Assembly (NCBI GenBank): GCA_030949385.1
Contig: JAUZSP010000005.1
Span: forward strand, 39,146-103,145
Reading direction: 5' to 3'
From: Gammaproteobacteria bacterium
GTDB lineage: Bacteria; Pseudomonadota; Gammaproteobacteria; JAUZRS01
DNA length: 64,000 bases
Below are positions 27,892-37,353 of the stretch, piece after piece. The number at the start of each line of letters is the position of its first letter. Within the stretch, counting starts at the first letter, position 1. A program made the position numbers and the translations under genes. The notes below the pieces were generated by a model, which saw nothing but the letters and a program-made list of their open reading frames with translations, was not told the DNA's origin and ran no database searches.

Positions 27892-30096
27892 TTACACCTC
27901 TAAGCTGTTACGCTGAATTTTCCAACAGTAATGAATGCGCTCATTACGGCTGAAATCTTTCGGAATCGTCGCTCGACTGATCTCCTCAAAATGCAAATTA
28001 TCCAACACACCACACTCCAGCTTAAACTTGCGGTAGTTGGTGGAAAAAATCAACGTACCGTTGGGTTTTAACAACTGCGCCGCTCGCCCGATCAGCGCCA
28101 CATGATCCCGTTGCACATCAAACGTCTGCTCCATGCGTTTTGAATTAGAAAAGGTCGGTGGATCCAAAAAGATCAAATCGTACTGCTGCACCGCTGCGGC
28201 GCGAGTTTGGTTAATCAACCACTGCACACAGTCCGCTTGCACACATTTATGCCCATCCTCCTCGGTAAATCCGTTTAACTCCAAATTACGCTGCGCCCAC
28301 TCCAGATAGGTATTGGACATATCCACCGTGGTGGTCTCAACCGCACCGCCCACCGCCGCGTGTACCGTCACACTGCCGGTGTAAGAAAACAGGTTCAAAA
28401 CGGTTTTCCCCCTAGCCAACCCCTGCACCATTTCACGGGTCAGGCGGTGATCCAGAAACAAACCCGTATCCAGATAGTCATGGAAGTTAACCCAAAAACG
28501 ACACGCCCCCTCAGCAACCTCGATAAACTGCTCGCGGTTGTTCTGCTTTTCGTACTGCGCCAAGCCCTTTTGCCGCTGACGGGTTTTAAAGATCAACTGC
28601 TGCGGCGGCAGTTCAAACAACAACTGCAACACCGACAACGCCTCATCACGGCGCTGCTGCGCTTTTTGCGCATCAACGCTTTTCGGCGGCGCGTACTCTT
28701 GGCAATGCACCCAAAGCTGCTTGCTCTGATAAAGATCAATCGCCAAGGCGTATTCCGGCAGATCGGCATCGTAAAGACGATAACAACTGACGCTGTTTTT
28801 CTTCGCCCAGCGTTTGAGGTTTTTCACATTTTTACGCAGCCGATTGAGCAACATCTGCGCTCCCGAGCTCAAGTTGCCCTCGGTGACGGCCATCGGTACG
28901 GCAGCTTGCTCTTCAACAGCCTGAGCCACCGGCTCAACCATCAAAGGCGCGTACTGCACCAACTTACACGGCAGCGCGCCGTTGTAAAAATCGCCACTGC
29001 TCTCAACGGGGCGGCGCAAGCGATACAGCAGCTCGGGACTGCCGGTGAAGAAACTCACTTGCCATGCCGGAAAGACCGTTTTCAGCACCTTACCCAACTG
29101 ACCGTAGAGTTTCGCCACCCCCTCTTCGCTGCCCAGACGCTCACCGTAGGGCGGGTTAATGATCAGCAAACCCGGTTCTACGTCCGGCAATGGACGCGAT
29201 TGATCCAATTCGCGGCGCTCAAACACAATCTGATCTTGCAAGCCGATGCGCTGCACGTTCTCACGAGCACTGGCAAGGGTGCGACCGTCTCGATCAAAAC
29301 CGTAAATGGGTGGAATATGTTTAATTCCGGCTTCGCGGCGCTGCAAGGCTTCCTCGCGCAGTTCTTGCCAAAGAGCCTCATCGTGCTGCAACCAGCCCTT
29401 AAAACCAAAGTAGCTGCGCAACAGACCAGGAGCAATGTCCGCCGACATCATCGCCGCTTCAATAGGCAAAGTTCCCGAACCGCACATGGGGTCGATCAAA
29501 CCCGCGTGTTTATTAAACTTCTCCGGCCAACCCGCTTGACGCAGCAGACCAGCAGCCAAATTCTCTTTCAGCGGCGCTTTGGCACCCGAGGCGCGATAGC
29601 CCCGGCGATGCAGGCTCTCTCCGGCAATGTCCAAACTCAAACGGGCTTTGTCGCGAAACACATAAACGTTAATACGAATATCGGGGCGCTCTCGATCCAC
29701 CGAAGGACGCACATCAAAACGATCCCGAAACTGATCCACGATAGCGTCTTTAACTTTCAAGGCACCGTACAAGGTGTGAGTAATGGCGGAATTGCTGCTG
29801 TTGAACTGCACCGCCAAAGTGCCGGTCTCGCTCATGTGCTCCGCCCAATCGGTCTGCTGAATGCCGTCGTACAGCGCTTCGGGCGATGCGGCTTTGAACT
29901 GCGCCAGCGGCAGCAAGACGCGGTTGCCAAGCCGTGACCAGAGGCAAACTCGATAAGCGGTTTTCAGATCCGCACTGAAGTTAACCCCCGCTTGCCCAAG
30001 CTTGACCTCTTTGCCGCCCAGCTCTCGCACCTCATCGGCCAACAACGACTCAAGCCCTTTGGGGGTGGTAATAAAATAATTCCGTTCACTCTTCAA
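27892..30096 (-). CDS. rlmL: 23S rRNA methyltransferase RlmKL
   Basis: A 734-residue bifunctional enzyme that methylates G2445 (N2) and G2069 (N7) of 23S rRNA. The N-terminus has a THUMP domain (about 45-155), then the RlmL methyltransferase with 'DPMCGSGTLPIEAA' and 'LIINPPYGERLG'. The C-terminal RlmK methyltransferase has 'VLNLFSYTGSVTVHAA' and 'LIFLDPPTFSNSKRM'. The length fits the fused gammaproteobacterial form. It is a stand-alone gene. Confidence 0.97.
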   Translation of the reverse strand: MKSERNYFITTPKGLESLLADEVRELGGKEVKLGQAGVNFSADLKTAYRVCLWSRLGNRVLLPLAQFKAASPEALYDGIQQTDWAEHMSETGTLAVQFNSSNSAITHTLYGALKVKDAIVDQFRDRFDVRPSVDRERPDIRINVYVFRDKARLSLDIAGESLHRRGYRASGAKAPLKENLAAGLLRQAGWPEKFNKHAGLIDPMCGSGTLPIEAAMMSADIAPGLLRSYFGFKGWLQHDEALWQELREEALQRREAGIKHIPPIYGFDRDGRTLASARENVQRIGLQDQIVFERRELDQSRPLPDVEPGLLIINPPYGERLGSEEGVAKLYGQLGKVLKTVFPAWQVSFFTGSPELLYRLRRPVESSGDFYNGALPCKLVQYAPLMVEPVAQAVEEQAAVPMAVTEGNLSSGAQMLLNRLRKNVKNLKRWAKKNSVSCYRLYDADLPEYALAIDLYQSKQLWVHCQEYAPPKSVDAQKAQQRRDEALSVLQLLFELPPQQLIFKTRQRQKGLAQYEKQNNREQFIEVAEGACRFWVNFHDYLDTGLFLDHRLTREMVQGLARGKTVLNLFSYTGSVTVHAAVGGAVETTTVDMSNTYLEWAQRNLELNGFTEEDGHKCVQADCVQWLINQTRAAAVQQYDLIFLDPPTFSNSKRMEQTFDVQRDHVALIGRAAQLLKPNGTLIFSTNYRKFKLECGVLDNLHFEEISRATIPKDFSRNERIHYCWKIQRNSLEV

Positions 30097-30268
30097 CGTC
30101 TCTTCCTCTTAAAACAGCATCAATTTAGTATCGACTTTTAGCCGCGCAGCTTACGCCAAAGGGATTCTTTGATCCAATCCAGCCACGTTATTATTTGGCA
30201 AATAAACGAATGAAACGGTTAGAATGAGGCAAACGCGCGTACAGCGCACCACCCAAAGGAGTGAGTAA

Positions 30269-30760
30269 ATGGATCTGCTCAACGCCCTGCTCTTGATTGT
30301 CGCCGCCAACGCCGCGCCGGTGGTTGCCCGCCTGCTGCTCGGACGGCGTTTTGAATCCCCAGTGGACGGTGGACAGCTCTGGTTTGATCAGCGCCCACTG
30401 TTTGGCAGCGCCAAAACCCTGCGGGGTCTGTTGGCCTCGCTGCTGGTCACGACACTGCTGGCGTTGCTGCTCGGTTACGGCGCTCTATTGGGGTTTATTG
30501 TTGGTGTTGCCACCATGTGTGGCGATCTGCTGACCAGCTTTGTCAAACGCCGTTTTGACCTCGCGGCGCACCATCAACTTTATGGTTTTGACCAATTTTT
30601 TGAGACCCTGCTGCCTCTGTTGGTTTTACAGCAACCCCTTGATCTCAGTGGCCGACATCTGTTACTGATCTATCTCGCCTTCACTCTGCTTAACGTGCTG
30701 CTCACCTACGCTTTACACCGTTCTGTTTGGCGCAAAAACCGTCAAGCAGAGCGCAGATGA
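30269..30760 (+). CDS. CDP-archaeol synthase (CarS/DUF46)-like membrane protein
   Basis: A 163-residue hydrophobic protein. It contains 'NAAPVVARLLLG', 'SAKTLRGLLASLL', 'GDLLTSFVKRR' and 'GFDQFFETLLPLLV', the conserved positions of the DUF46/CarS family (CTP-dependent lipid cytidylyltransferase related to CdsA). The D-x-x-x-S/F-x-KRR and D-Q motifs are intact. In archaea the substrate is unsaturated archaetidic-acid precursor; in bacteria the substrate is not established. An AAAGGAGTGA ribosome-binding site is present. Its 3' end overlaps the convergent phosphoesterase by 19 bases. Confidence 0.85.
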   Translation: MDLLNALLLIVAANAAPVVARLLLGRRFESPVDGGQLWFDQRPLFGSAKTLRGLLASLLVTTLLALLLGYGALLGFIVGVATMCGDLLTSFVKRRFDLAAHHQLYGFDQFFETLLPLLVLQQPLDLSGRHLLLIYLAFTLLNVLLTYALHRSVWRKNRQAERR

Positions 30761-31746
30761 TGCAAGGTGATCTCCGCCGGACAATTGAGGCGCACATCCA
30801 CCACCGAGACCCCCGACCCCGCTGAGGTGTAACCCTGCATCCCCTGATACGACCACGCGCCGTTGCACATGCGTCGTGGCGCATCGGCGTTGCACATCAG
30901 CGCAATGCCACCGGGCAAGCAAATTTGCCCACCGTGGGTGTGACCACACAACATCAGATCAAAATCTGCGTAAGCGGCATGACGATAGACCTCCGGCGAG
31001 TGCGCCAATAAAATACTCGCTTGGCGATGATCCCAACCCTCCGAGGCTTTGTGCAGATTGTCGGCGCGGTAGTAGTGTGGATCATCCACCCCCGCCAGAT
31101 GCAGCACTTCACCCTCACGCTCCAAGGTCACCGATTCGTTCAGCAGCAGACGCATATCCAACGCCTCCAGCTCCGGCACCATTTTAATGCTGTCGTGGTT
31201 GCCCAAAATGGCGTAGGTGGGGGCGTGAATAAAAGGCCGCACCTCCGCCATCCCCGCAATGGCGTGATCGTAACGACCAAAGGTTTTAGCGCGAAAATCA
31301 CCGGTCAATACACACACATCGTACCTCTCTTCAATGCGGTCTAAGGCCTCAATCAGCGCGGCAGGAATATCCGCTGCCATATCCAGATGCAGATCACTGA
31401 TCTGCAACAGGGTGTAACCCTCAAAGGCCTTGGGCAGATGGGGAATCACCACCGTATTGTGTTTGATCCGAATGGCACGGGCGTTACGTTTGCCGCGCCG
31501 ATGCAGCAGCGCAAGACGCAAGGTGGTGCGAATCAAAGCGTGAATCGAGTACCAGTTTTCAATGTGAAACAGGGTTCGACCTTGGCCAAACACCTGTGCT
31601 TCGTGTTCAATCTCAATACCCAAACGCTGCTGAAAATGCACACGCCCCAGCCGCTGTTGCAATTGCTGCAACGGATCGTTGTTCTGCTCGTTTTCTGCTA
31701 CGTCAGTCCCTTTTTTGGGCTGTAACGCCACCACCTTGCCCATCAT
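30742..31746 (-). CDS. calcineurin-like metallophosphoesterase (YkuE/LpxG type)
   Basis: A 334-residue protein. Residues about 105-320 carry the metal-binding motifs: 'LQISDLHLD', 'VLTGDFR', 'ILGNHD' and 'LCGHTHGGQI'. The short GDF and GHTHGGQ motifs match the YkuE subgroup, which acts on lipids such as UDP-diacylglucosamine or on other membrane phosphoesters. An N-terminal region of about 100 residues without motifs precedes the domain. An AAAGGGAG ribosome-binding site precedes the first of two ATGs. The position opposite a lipid cytidylyltransferase-like gene could reflect a shared lipid role, as inference. Confidence 0.88.
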   Translation of the reverse strand: MMGKVVALQPKKGTDVAENEQNNDPLQQLQQRLGRVHFQQRLGIEIEHEAQVFGQGRTLFHIENWYSIHALIRTTLRLALLHRRGKRNARAIRIKHNTVVIPHLPKAFEGYTLLQISDLHLDMAADIPAALIEALDRIEERYDVCVLTGDFRAKTFGRYDHAIAGMAEVRPFIHAPTYAILGNHDSIKMVPELEALDMRLLLNESVTLEREGEVLHLAGVDDPHYYRADNLHKASEGWDHRQASILLAHSPEVYRHAAYADFDLMLCGHTHGGQICLPGGIALMCNADAPRRMCNGAWSYQGMQGYTSAGSGVSVVDVRLNCPAEITLHHLRSA

Positions 31747-31812
31747 TCTGCTCCCTTTTACCTCTACCCACTAAAGCAAGGTAGATTTACCTCTGCACTG
31801 CGTTTAAAGTAA

Positions 31813-31832
31813 GCCTACATTTTACTGTAGGC
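31813..31832. promoter_or_regulatory. inverted repeat upstream of the IscA-like gene
   Basis: GCCTACA-TTTTAC-TGTAGGC, seven-base perfect arms, about 90 bases upstream of the ATG in the divergent region between the phosphoesterase and the IscA-like gene. It could be an operator or a transcript hairpin. Confidence 0.4.
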
Positions 31833-31921
31833 CTAACAAGCAGAAGCCGCTGCACATTTTTGCTAAAATGAGGTCTAAGCCAGAAAATACACCCACGTTT
31901 CATCTACTTTGTGAGTCCATT

Positions 31922-32305
31922 ATGAACGCATTCAATTCAACCATCAGCAATGAAATCGCCATCTCTCCTTCCGCTCACCAGCAACTGCTCGGCTTGGTGC
32001 AACAAGAGGACGATGTCCTCGGCCTGCGTATCTTTGTCTCTGGCGGCGGCTGTGGTGGTATGGGTTACAGCATGACCTTCGCCACTGAGCAGTACGACCA
32101 CGACGCGGTGCTCAAACAAGACGACCTGAACGTCTACGTTGACTCCGTAGCGCTGCAATTCCTCAACGGCGTTGAAATCGACTACCAAGAACGCTCTATG
32201 GGCGGCGGCAGCTTCGTCTTTAAAAACGTCTTCAAAGCCGTGGGTGGCTCTGGTGGTTGTAATGCCTGTGGTTCTGCGGGCGGTTCGGGTGGTGGCTGTG
32301 GCTAG
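31922..32305 (+). CDS. HesB/IscA-type iron-sulfur carrier with extended Gly/Cys tail
   Basis: A 127-residue A-type carrier: 'SPSAHQQLL', 'SGGGCGGMGYSM' (Cys 44), 'VDSVALQFLNGVEIDY' and 'GGGSFVFKNV' are family features. Instead of the usual C-terminal CGC pair, the protein ends in a Gly-rich tail with Cys 113, Cys 116 (CNAC) and Cys 126. It would bind Fe or an Fe-S cluster for delivery to target enzymes. The stop codon is directly followed by the ATG of an ATP-grasp gene (TAGATG), which suggests coupled translation. It is not in an isc or suf operon. Confidence 0.85.
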   Translation: MNAFNSTISNEIAISPSAHQQLLGLVQQEDDVLGLRIFVSGGGCGGMGYSMTFATEQYDHDAVLKQDDLNVYVDSVALQFLNGVEIDYQERSMGGGSFVFKNVFKAVGGSGGCNACGSAGGSGGGCG

Positions 32306-33541
32306 ATGGCAGCTCGCCTCTTACTGATCACCCCACGCAACAGTTACCGCATTGCCCCTTACCTTCGAGCCGCCGAGCAACTCGGCATCGAGGTGCTGGT
32401 CGCCTCCGATGGCAAACACTCCTTAATCAGCGCCCTCAGCGAGGGGCTGCACATCAATGCCGACGACCTGAAAGGCTCTGTAATAAAACTGCAACACGCC
32501 GCTGGTCAACAGGGCTTTCAGGGCGTAGTGGGCAGCGATGACAGCGTCAGTGAACTGACCGGAGCCATCGCTGAACGGCTCAATTTGCCCGGAAACCCCC
32601 CTCACGCCGCCCGTTACAGCCATCGTAAAGATCTGGCACGACACTGTTTGCAACAGGCCAATGTTGCCATCCCCGACTTCCAAACCCTTACCTTTGAGCA
32701 AATCGCTGCCGGTCAACGACCTCATATAGCCTATCCTTTGGTACTCAAACCCCTCTCTCTCTCTGCCAGCCGAGGCGTGATTCGGGTTAATAACGAGACT
32801 CAGTTTCAAAGCGCCGCCAGCCGCATCAAAGTACTTCTTGATGAACAAAAAAATGCAGAGGAACGCAACACACTGCTTCTGGAGCAATTTCTACCTGGTC
32901 AAGAGGTCGCACTGGAAGGCATGTTGGATCACGGTCAACTGCAACTGCTGACCCTGTTCGACAAACCGGAGCCACTCAACGGCCCCTTTTTTGAGGAAAG
33001 TTATTACATCACTCCCTCCCGTCTGCCCGCAACGCTGCAAGCAAAAATCTTGGCTGTCACCGCCGATGCGTGTCGCGCTTACGGGCTGCGCCATGGGCCG
33101 ATTCACGCCGAGCTGCGCGTCAATGCTGATCAGGTTTGGATTCTCGAAGTGGCGGCACGCACCATCGGTGGTCAATGTGGCCGTCTGCTCACCTTTGGCA
33201 GTGGCCACACCTTAGAAGAGTTGGTGATTGCTCAAGCGATGGGGACACCACTGGCGCTGAAAAAAGCGCCCGAAGCGGTGGGGGTGTTGATGATTCCGAT
33301 TCCGAAAGCGGGTCTATTGCGCCGCGTAGAAGGAGTGATGGCCGCAGAGAAAGTGCCTTACATCACCTCGTTGGAGATCAGCCTCTACAGCGGTTACGAA
33401 CTGGTGCCACTGCCTGAGGGCAGCAGTTATCTTGGTTTTATCTTTGCCAAAGCCCCCAGCCCCGAATTGGTCGAAGCGGCGCTACGTGAGGCACACGACT
33501 GTCTGAATATCGTTATTGCGCCGCTGTGGAAAATTGGCTAA
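32306..33541 (+). CDS. ATP-grasp ligase
   Basis: A 411-residue protein. The N-terminal Rossmann-like region starts 'RLLLITPRNSYR'. The ATP-grasp domain shows 'YPLVLKPLSLSASRGVIRV', 'LLEQFLPGQEVALEGM' and 'WILEVAARTIGGQCG', where Mg-ATP binding residues sit. The C-terminal part resembles the LAL domain of carboxylate-amine ligases such as L-amino acid ligases. It would join a carboxylate to an amine through an acyl phosphate; substrates are unknown. It starts immediately after the IscA-like gene and probably shares its transcript. Confidence 0.85.
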   Translation: MAARLLLITPRNSYRIAPYLRAAEQLGIEVLVASDGKHSLISALSEGLHINADDLKGSVIKLQHAAGQQGFQGVVGSDDSVSELTGAIAERLNLPGNPPHAARYSHRKDLARHCLQQANVAIPDFQTLTFEQIAAGQRPHIAYPLVLKPLSLSASRGVIRVNNETQFQSAASRIKVLLDEQKNAEERNTLLLEQFLPGQEVALEGMLDHGQLQLLTLFDKPEPLNGPFFEESYYITPSRLPATLQAKILAVTADACRAYGLRHGPIHAELRVNADQVWILEVAARTIGGQCGRLLTFGSGHTLEELVIAQAMGTPLALKKAPEAVGVLMIPIPKAGLLRRVEGVMAAEKVPYITSLEISLYSGYELVPLPEGSSYLGFIFAKAPSPELVEAALREAHDCLNIVIAPLWKIG

Positions 33542-33558
33542 ATGCTCAAACCACGCCG

Positions 33559-34056
33559 TTACTTGCGTAATAAACGCCCCTGTTTTTCAACCCGCATCTT
33601 CTGCATTTTCTCCAAACCACGCGAACCAAAATAGAAACCGTACATCACCACCATCAAGATTTGGAAAAAGGGAACCCACTCTTCTAATGCCGACAATTGA
33701 GTCTCGGTAAGATCGCCGCTAAAGACCGTATAAAAGGCCAGCACTGAAACCACTGCGGTCATAAAAATCAACGCCATCGGGCGAATGTTTTTTGATAACC
33801 AAGAGTCACTTTTCATATCAAGCTCTAAACGTTCGGTCAGCTCACTTTCCATCTTCGCTTCATGATCAGCTGCTTGCTGATCCAATTCAATCATCAACTC
33901 CTGAATTTTGATGTCGTAGGCGGCTTTAATTTTCGCCTGCTGAATCTCGGTCAAGGCAATCTCTTCGTCGCTGGTAACCAGATCATCAACAACTTTACCC
34001 ACGGATGAAATAAAATCCACACCAACGGAACTGAACAAACTACTAAACCACCCCAT
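33559..34056 (-). CDS. holin-like (3TM/GTA holin type) membrane protein
   Basis: A 165-residue protein with a charged helical N-terminal half (about 30-85). Two or more membrane helices follow ('IRPMALIFMTAVVSVLAFY', 'WVPFFQILMVVMYGFYFGSRGLEK'), and the tail is basic. The 'DSWLSKNIRPMALIFMT' segment and overall layout match holins of the 3TM superfamily found in phages and gene-transfer agents. No other phage gene surrounds it. A GAGGAGAG ribosome-binding site supports the start. It may be a domesticated phage gene. Confidence 0.7.
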   Translation of the reverse strand: MGWFSSLFSSVGVDFISSVGKVVDDLVTSDEEIALTEIQQAKIKAAYDIKIQELMIELDQQAADHEAKMESELTERLELDMKSDSWLSKNIRPMALIFMTAVVSVLAFYTVFSGDLTETQLSALEEWVPFFQILMVVMYGFYFGSRGLEKMQKMRVEKQGRLLRK

Positions 34057-34137
34057 AACGTCTCTCCTCGATTTTGAATTATTTTCTGCTCAAGCGAGTT
34101 AAAAACAAGGGGGTTCGTACCTCACCCCAACCTACAC

Positions 34138-36273
34138 TCACTCAAAAACCCGCTCAAAAGGCGGCAATCCCGCCAACAACAACGCTCCATAACGCTTGCT
34201 CACCAAACGCCGATCCAAAATGGTAATCGTGCCTTCATCATCTTCACTTCTCAGCAAACGACCACAGGCCTGCATCAGACGAATGCCCGCATCGGGTACC
34301 GAAATTTGCATAAAGGCATTGCCACCACAGCTCTCGACCCACTCAGCAGCCGCCTCTTCAACCGGCGAATTCGGCACACTGAACGGCAGCTTGGCGATCA
34401 CCACATGGGTACACAGCTCCCCCGCCAGATCCAAACCCTCAGCAAAACTGGCCAAGCCAAACAGAATCGAACGCTCGCCTTTGCCACACGCGGTAACGTG
34501 CCGTTCCAACAACTGCTGTTTAGCGCCACTGCCCTGAATCAACAGCGCATCGCGCCACGCCAGTGGCAAACCGTCCGCCACCCGCTGCATCTGCCAACGA
34601 GACGAAAACAACACCAGCGCCGCCTTATCCTTCTCCAACAATTTGGGCAGAAGTTCAATCAACTCCTCCGTATGAGCATTGGCTTGAGTCGGTTCTGAGG
34701 CCATTTTTGGGATCACCAAACGCGCTCGATTGGGGTAATCAAAAGGCGAGAGCAGACGCACGTATTGTGTTCCATCTCCCTCATGCAAACCCACTTGCTG
34801 GCGAAAACGGCTGAAACTGCCCGTCGCCGTCAAGGTCGCCGAGGTCAACAACGCCCCCGCGCAACGCGACCACAACAACTCTTCATAAATGTGCGCCACA
34901 TCAATGGGGGATGCAGCGATCAAATAATCGCTCTCGCGGCTTTGGGTCATGCGCTCCACCCAGCGAGACAGCGGCGCACGTCCCGCTTGATCCTCTTGCG
35001 CCATCAACATCCACAATTGGCTGAAATTTTCCAAACGCTGATTCAGCACCCCCAGCGAGGGCAACAGCGCATCCAGCTCCGCCGTGGAAACAGCACCGTC
35101 GTCTTGGGCTTTATTCAATCGCTCCTGCAACTTTTGAAAGGCTTTAAACAGCGCCTTGGCCAACATCGCCAACTCAGCGGAAAAGTCCAACCACTCCACT
35201 GGCAGCTTGCCATGGGGAAAACGGTGACAGTCATCATCCTCAGAAAACCAACCGCTCTCATCCAGCAGAAAATCGAGGCTCTTTAACAACTCACGGCTCT
35301 GGCGCACGTCCTCCTCAATCTGCTCCTGAATCAGATCATCAGAGGGGCTGTCCAGCAGGGAAAACAACGTATCTGCACTTTTCGGCGCGCCTTTGAGCCA
35401 ATAACGGCTGCCGCGCACCTGCGCCTGCGCGCTGAAATGCGAAAGGGCTTTATTGGACAGATGGTGCGCCTCATCAAAGACATAAAAGGCCTCCTCCGGT
35501 TTGGGCAAAATCACCCCACCGCCCATCATCAAATCCACCAGCACCATGTCGTGATTGGCAATGATCACATCGGCGCTGCGCAGCCCCTCACGAGCCTGAT
35601 AAAAGGGGCAATCATCATAATAATCACAACGCCGACCGGTGCATGTGTGGCGATCACTGGCCACCTTCTGCCAGAGGCTCTCCTCCAAAGGCTGATGCCA
35701 ACTGTCTCGATCCCCCAACCAACTCATCTTGCGCCATGCTTTGAGCATCGCACTCAAACTCTCCAGCTCACGCTGTTGCGGCGGTCGATCCCACAGAGCC
35801 TCTTCACCCTCAAACAGCGTCCCCTGACCGTGTTCCGCCTCATCCGCACCGCTGTAACGCACCAGATCCCGCGTGCAGACGTAACGCCCTCGGCCTTTGG
35901 CCAGCACCGCAACAAAATCCAAGCCGCTCAAACGCGCCACATCGGGAATGTCCCGCAGCAGCAGCTGCTCTTGCAGCGCCACCGTTGCCGAGGCAATCAC
36001 CAACTGCTTGTTCTGCGCCATCGCCACCGGAATCGCCGAGAGCAGATAGGCCAAGGTTTTGCCTGTACCCGTCGGCACCTCAACACAAATGATGCGCCGA
36101 TCTGGCTCATACTCACCGGCAAAGGTTTTGGCGATTTCGGCAATCATCAATCGCTGTGGATAACGCGCCCGAAAACCAGGCAATTTCTCCCCCACCGAGG
36201 TCAAGGCATCACGAATGTGCTGTTTGACTTCGCCAGCCAGAGGTACGGGGTTTTCTATTACTTCAGCGTTCAT
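34138..36273 (-). CDS. dinG: ATP-dependent DNA helicase DinG
   Basis: A 711-residue XPD/Rad3-like superfamily 2 helicase. It has a Walker A motif ('VPTGTGKTLAYLL'), a DEAH box ('YVFDEAHHL') and four cysteines of the iron-sulfur domain ('GRYVCTRD' and 'HTCTGRRCDYYDDC'). C-terminal helicase motifs include 'LFGLASFAEGLDL' and 'QACGRLLRSEDDEG'. DinG unwinds 5'-3', including R-loops and G-quadruplexes, and is damage-inducible in E. coli. Length is in the family range. Confidence 0.95.
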   Translation of the reverse strand: MNAEVIENPVPLAGEVKQHIRDALTSVGEKLPGFRARYPQRLMIAEIAKTFAGEYEPDRRIICVEVPTGTGKTLAYLLSAIPVAMAQNKQLVIASATVALQEQLLLRDIPDVARLSGLDFVAVLAKGRGRYVCTRDLVRYSGADEAEHGQGTLFEGEEALWDRPPQQRELESLSAMLKAWRKMSWLGDRDSWHQPLEESLWQKVASDRHTCTGRRCDYYDDCPFYQAREGLRSADVIIANHDMVLVDLMMGGGVILPKPEEAFYVFDEAHHLSNKALSHFSAQAQVRGSRYWLKGAPKSADTLFSLLDSPSDDLIQEQIEEDVRQSRELLKSLDFLLDESGWFSEDDDCHRFPHGKLPVEWLDFSAELAMLAKALFKAFQKLQERLNKAQDDGAVSTAELDALLPSLGVLNQRLENFSQLWMLMAQEDQAGRAPLSRWVERMTQSRESDYLIAASPIDVAHIYEELLWSRCAGALLTSATLTATGSFSRFRQQVGLHEGDGTQYVRLLSPFDYPNRARLVIPKMASEPTQANAHTEELIELLPKLLEKDKAALVLFSSRWQMQRVADGLPLAWRDALLIQGSGAKQQLLERHVTACGKGERSILFGLASFAEGLDLAGELCTHVVIAKLPFSVPNSPVEEAAAEWVESCGGNAFMQISVPDAGIRLMQACGRLLRSEDDEGTITILDRRLVSKRYGALLLAGLPPFERVFE

Positions 36274-36322
36274 ACAGCCTCATATTTTTTCAGTCTGCGT
36301 TAAAACAAACATTGCAGTCACT

Positions 36323-37231
36323 TTATTCCCCAATCCACTTGCAGTTATTCGGCTTCAGCAATTTTTCTGTCCAGTTATAAAACTGGCGCTCGTAAATCGT
36401 GTTGGTCATCAACTCCACATCAAAGGGTTTGCTGATCTTTTTCAAGATAAACTCACGAATCAAGTGTTTCAGCGTCTCTTTGCGCCGCGACTGAAACAGT
36501 TCACGCACCGGACGGCCATGACAAAGAGAAAAGGAGTGGAAATTAATCACCATAAACTCCATCTGCTTCAAATACGTCTCAATCGCCTCGTACTCGAAAA
36601 AGTCCGGCGACAAGTTGATCGTATCTTCATTGCCTTTGACCGAGTTCAGAAACACCGAGGTAACGGGATACTCGGTAATGCCACCCTCCTTGAAAACCCC
36701 ATGCTGCTTGTCTACTTTTTTATTCACCAGATCCATCGCCGGTTTCAGATCCTTACGCATGGTGCTGCTGTAGGTAAACCCCGCCTCCTCCAGTGATTCG
36801 TAATACGTTGGGCTGTTTTTAAAGCCACCCGGGCGAAAGCTGTCCACCTCAACACCGAGATCTTCCATAAAGTGTTTAGAAAACTTAAGCATTTCCACTT
36901 GCTGTTTGGGTTCGTAATCGAGGAAAAAATCACTCTGCTTAGCGTACTCAAACGGCAAATTCAGGCAATGCAGATGGGGCTGTAGGCGAATGTAGTCGCT
37001 GTAGACGCTCTGATTGATGCGAATGATCTGTTTCAGACAGCGCTGATAGTCATCCCAGCTGATGCCCAACGCTTTTGGGGCGATGCTCAAATAGAAGGTG
37101 GATTTGATCTCGTTTTGCGCCAAATACTCCGCTAACTTCACATAAGGCAGCAACAAATTAGTATCTAAATTTTCAGAATAGCTCAAACGATGGTCGGTGA
37201 TCTCCACATCGACACTAAAAAATATATCCAT
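36323..37231 (-). CDS. polysaccharide deacetylase-like (NodB-fold) protein
   Basis: Starting at ATG 37231, after a GGAGAAG ribosome-binding site, the 302-residue product opens with 'FFSVDVEITD', equivalent to the TFDD metal motif of the NodB fold. It continues with 'FRPGGFKNSPTYYESLEEAGFTYSS' and 'VINFHSFSL', which fit the later catalytic motifs. The usual H-x3-H zinc pair is represented only by 'QPHLHCLNLPF', so deacetylase activity is uncertain. It is divergent from the O-antigen ligase gene and probably acts in the same surface glycan pathway. Confidence 0.75.
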   Translation of the reverse strand: MDIFFSVDVEITDHRLSYSENLDTNLLLPYVKLAEYLAQNEIKSTFYLSIAPKALGISWDDYQRCLKQIIRINQSVYSDYIRLQPHLHCLNLPFEYAKQSDFFLDYEPKQQVEMLKFSKHFMEDLGVEVDSFRPGGFKNSPTYYESLEEAGFTYSSTMRKDLKPAMDLVNKKVDKQHGVFKEGGITEYPVTSVFLNSVKGNEDTINLSPDFFEYEAIETYLKQMEFMVINFHSFSLCHGRPVRELFQSRRKETLKHLIREFILKKISKPFDVELMTNTIYERQFYNWTEKLLKPNNCKWIGE

Positions 37232-37353
37232 ATCCGCTTCTCCACATGGTCTTAGGGCAAATTTGCCCAAAATAGTACAGCAAAGTTGACGCACAAAGGG
37301 AGGCATTATAGCCTCCCGTTCCATACATCCACAGAAAAAGCCCAAGCATTCCA

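Noticed and set aside
28360..29937. 525-codon open frame on the plus strand
   Set aside because: It lies wholly antisense to rlmKL, which has full family motifs; the antisense protein is basic and motif-free.
35437..36303. 288-codon plus-strand frame
   Set aside because: Antisense to dinG, whose helicase and Fe-S motifs are clear.
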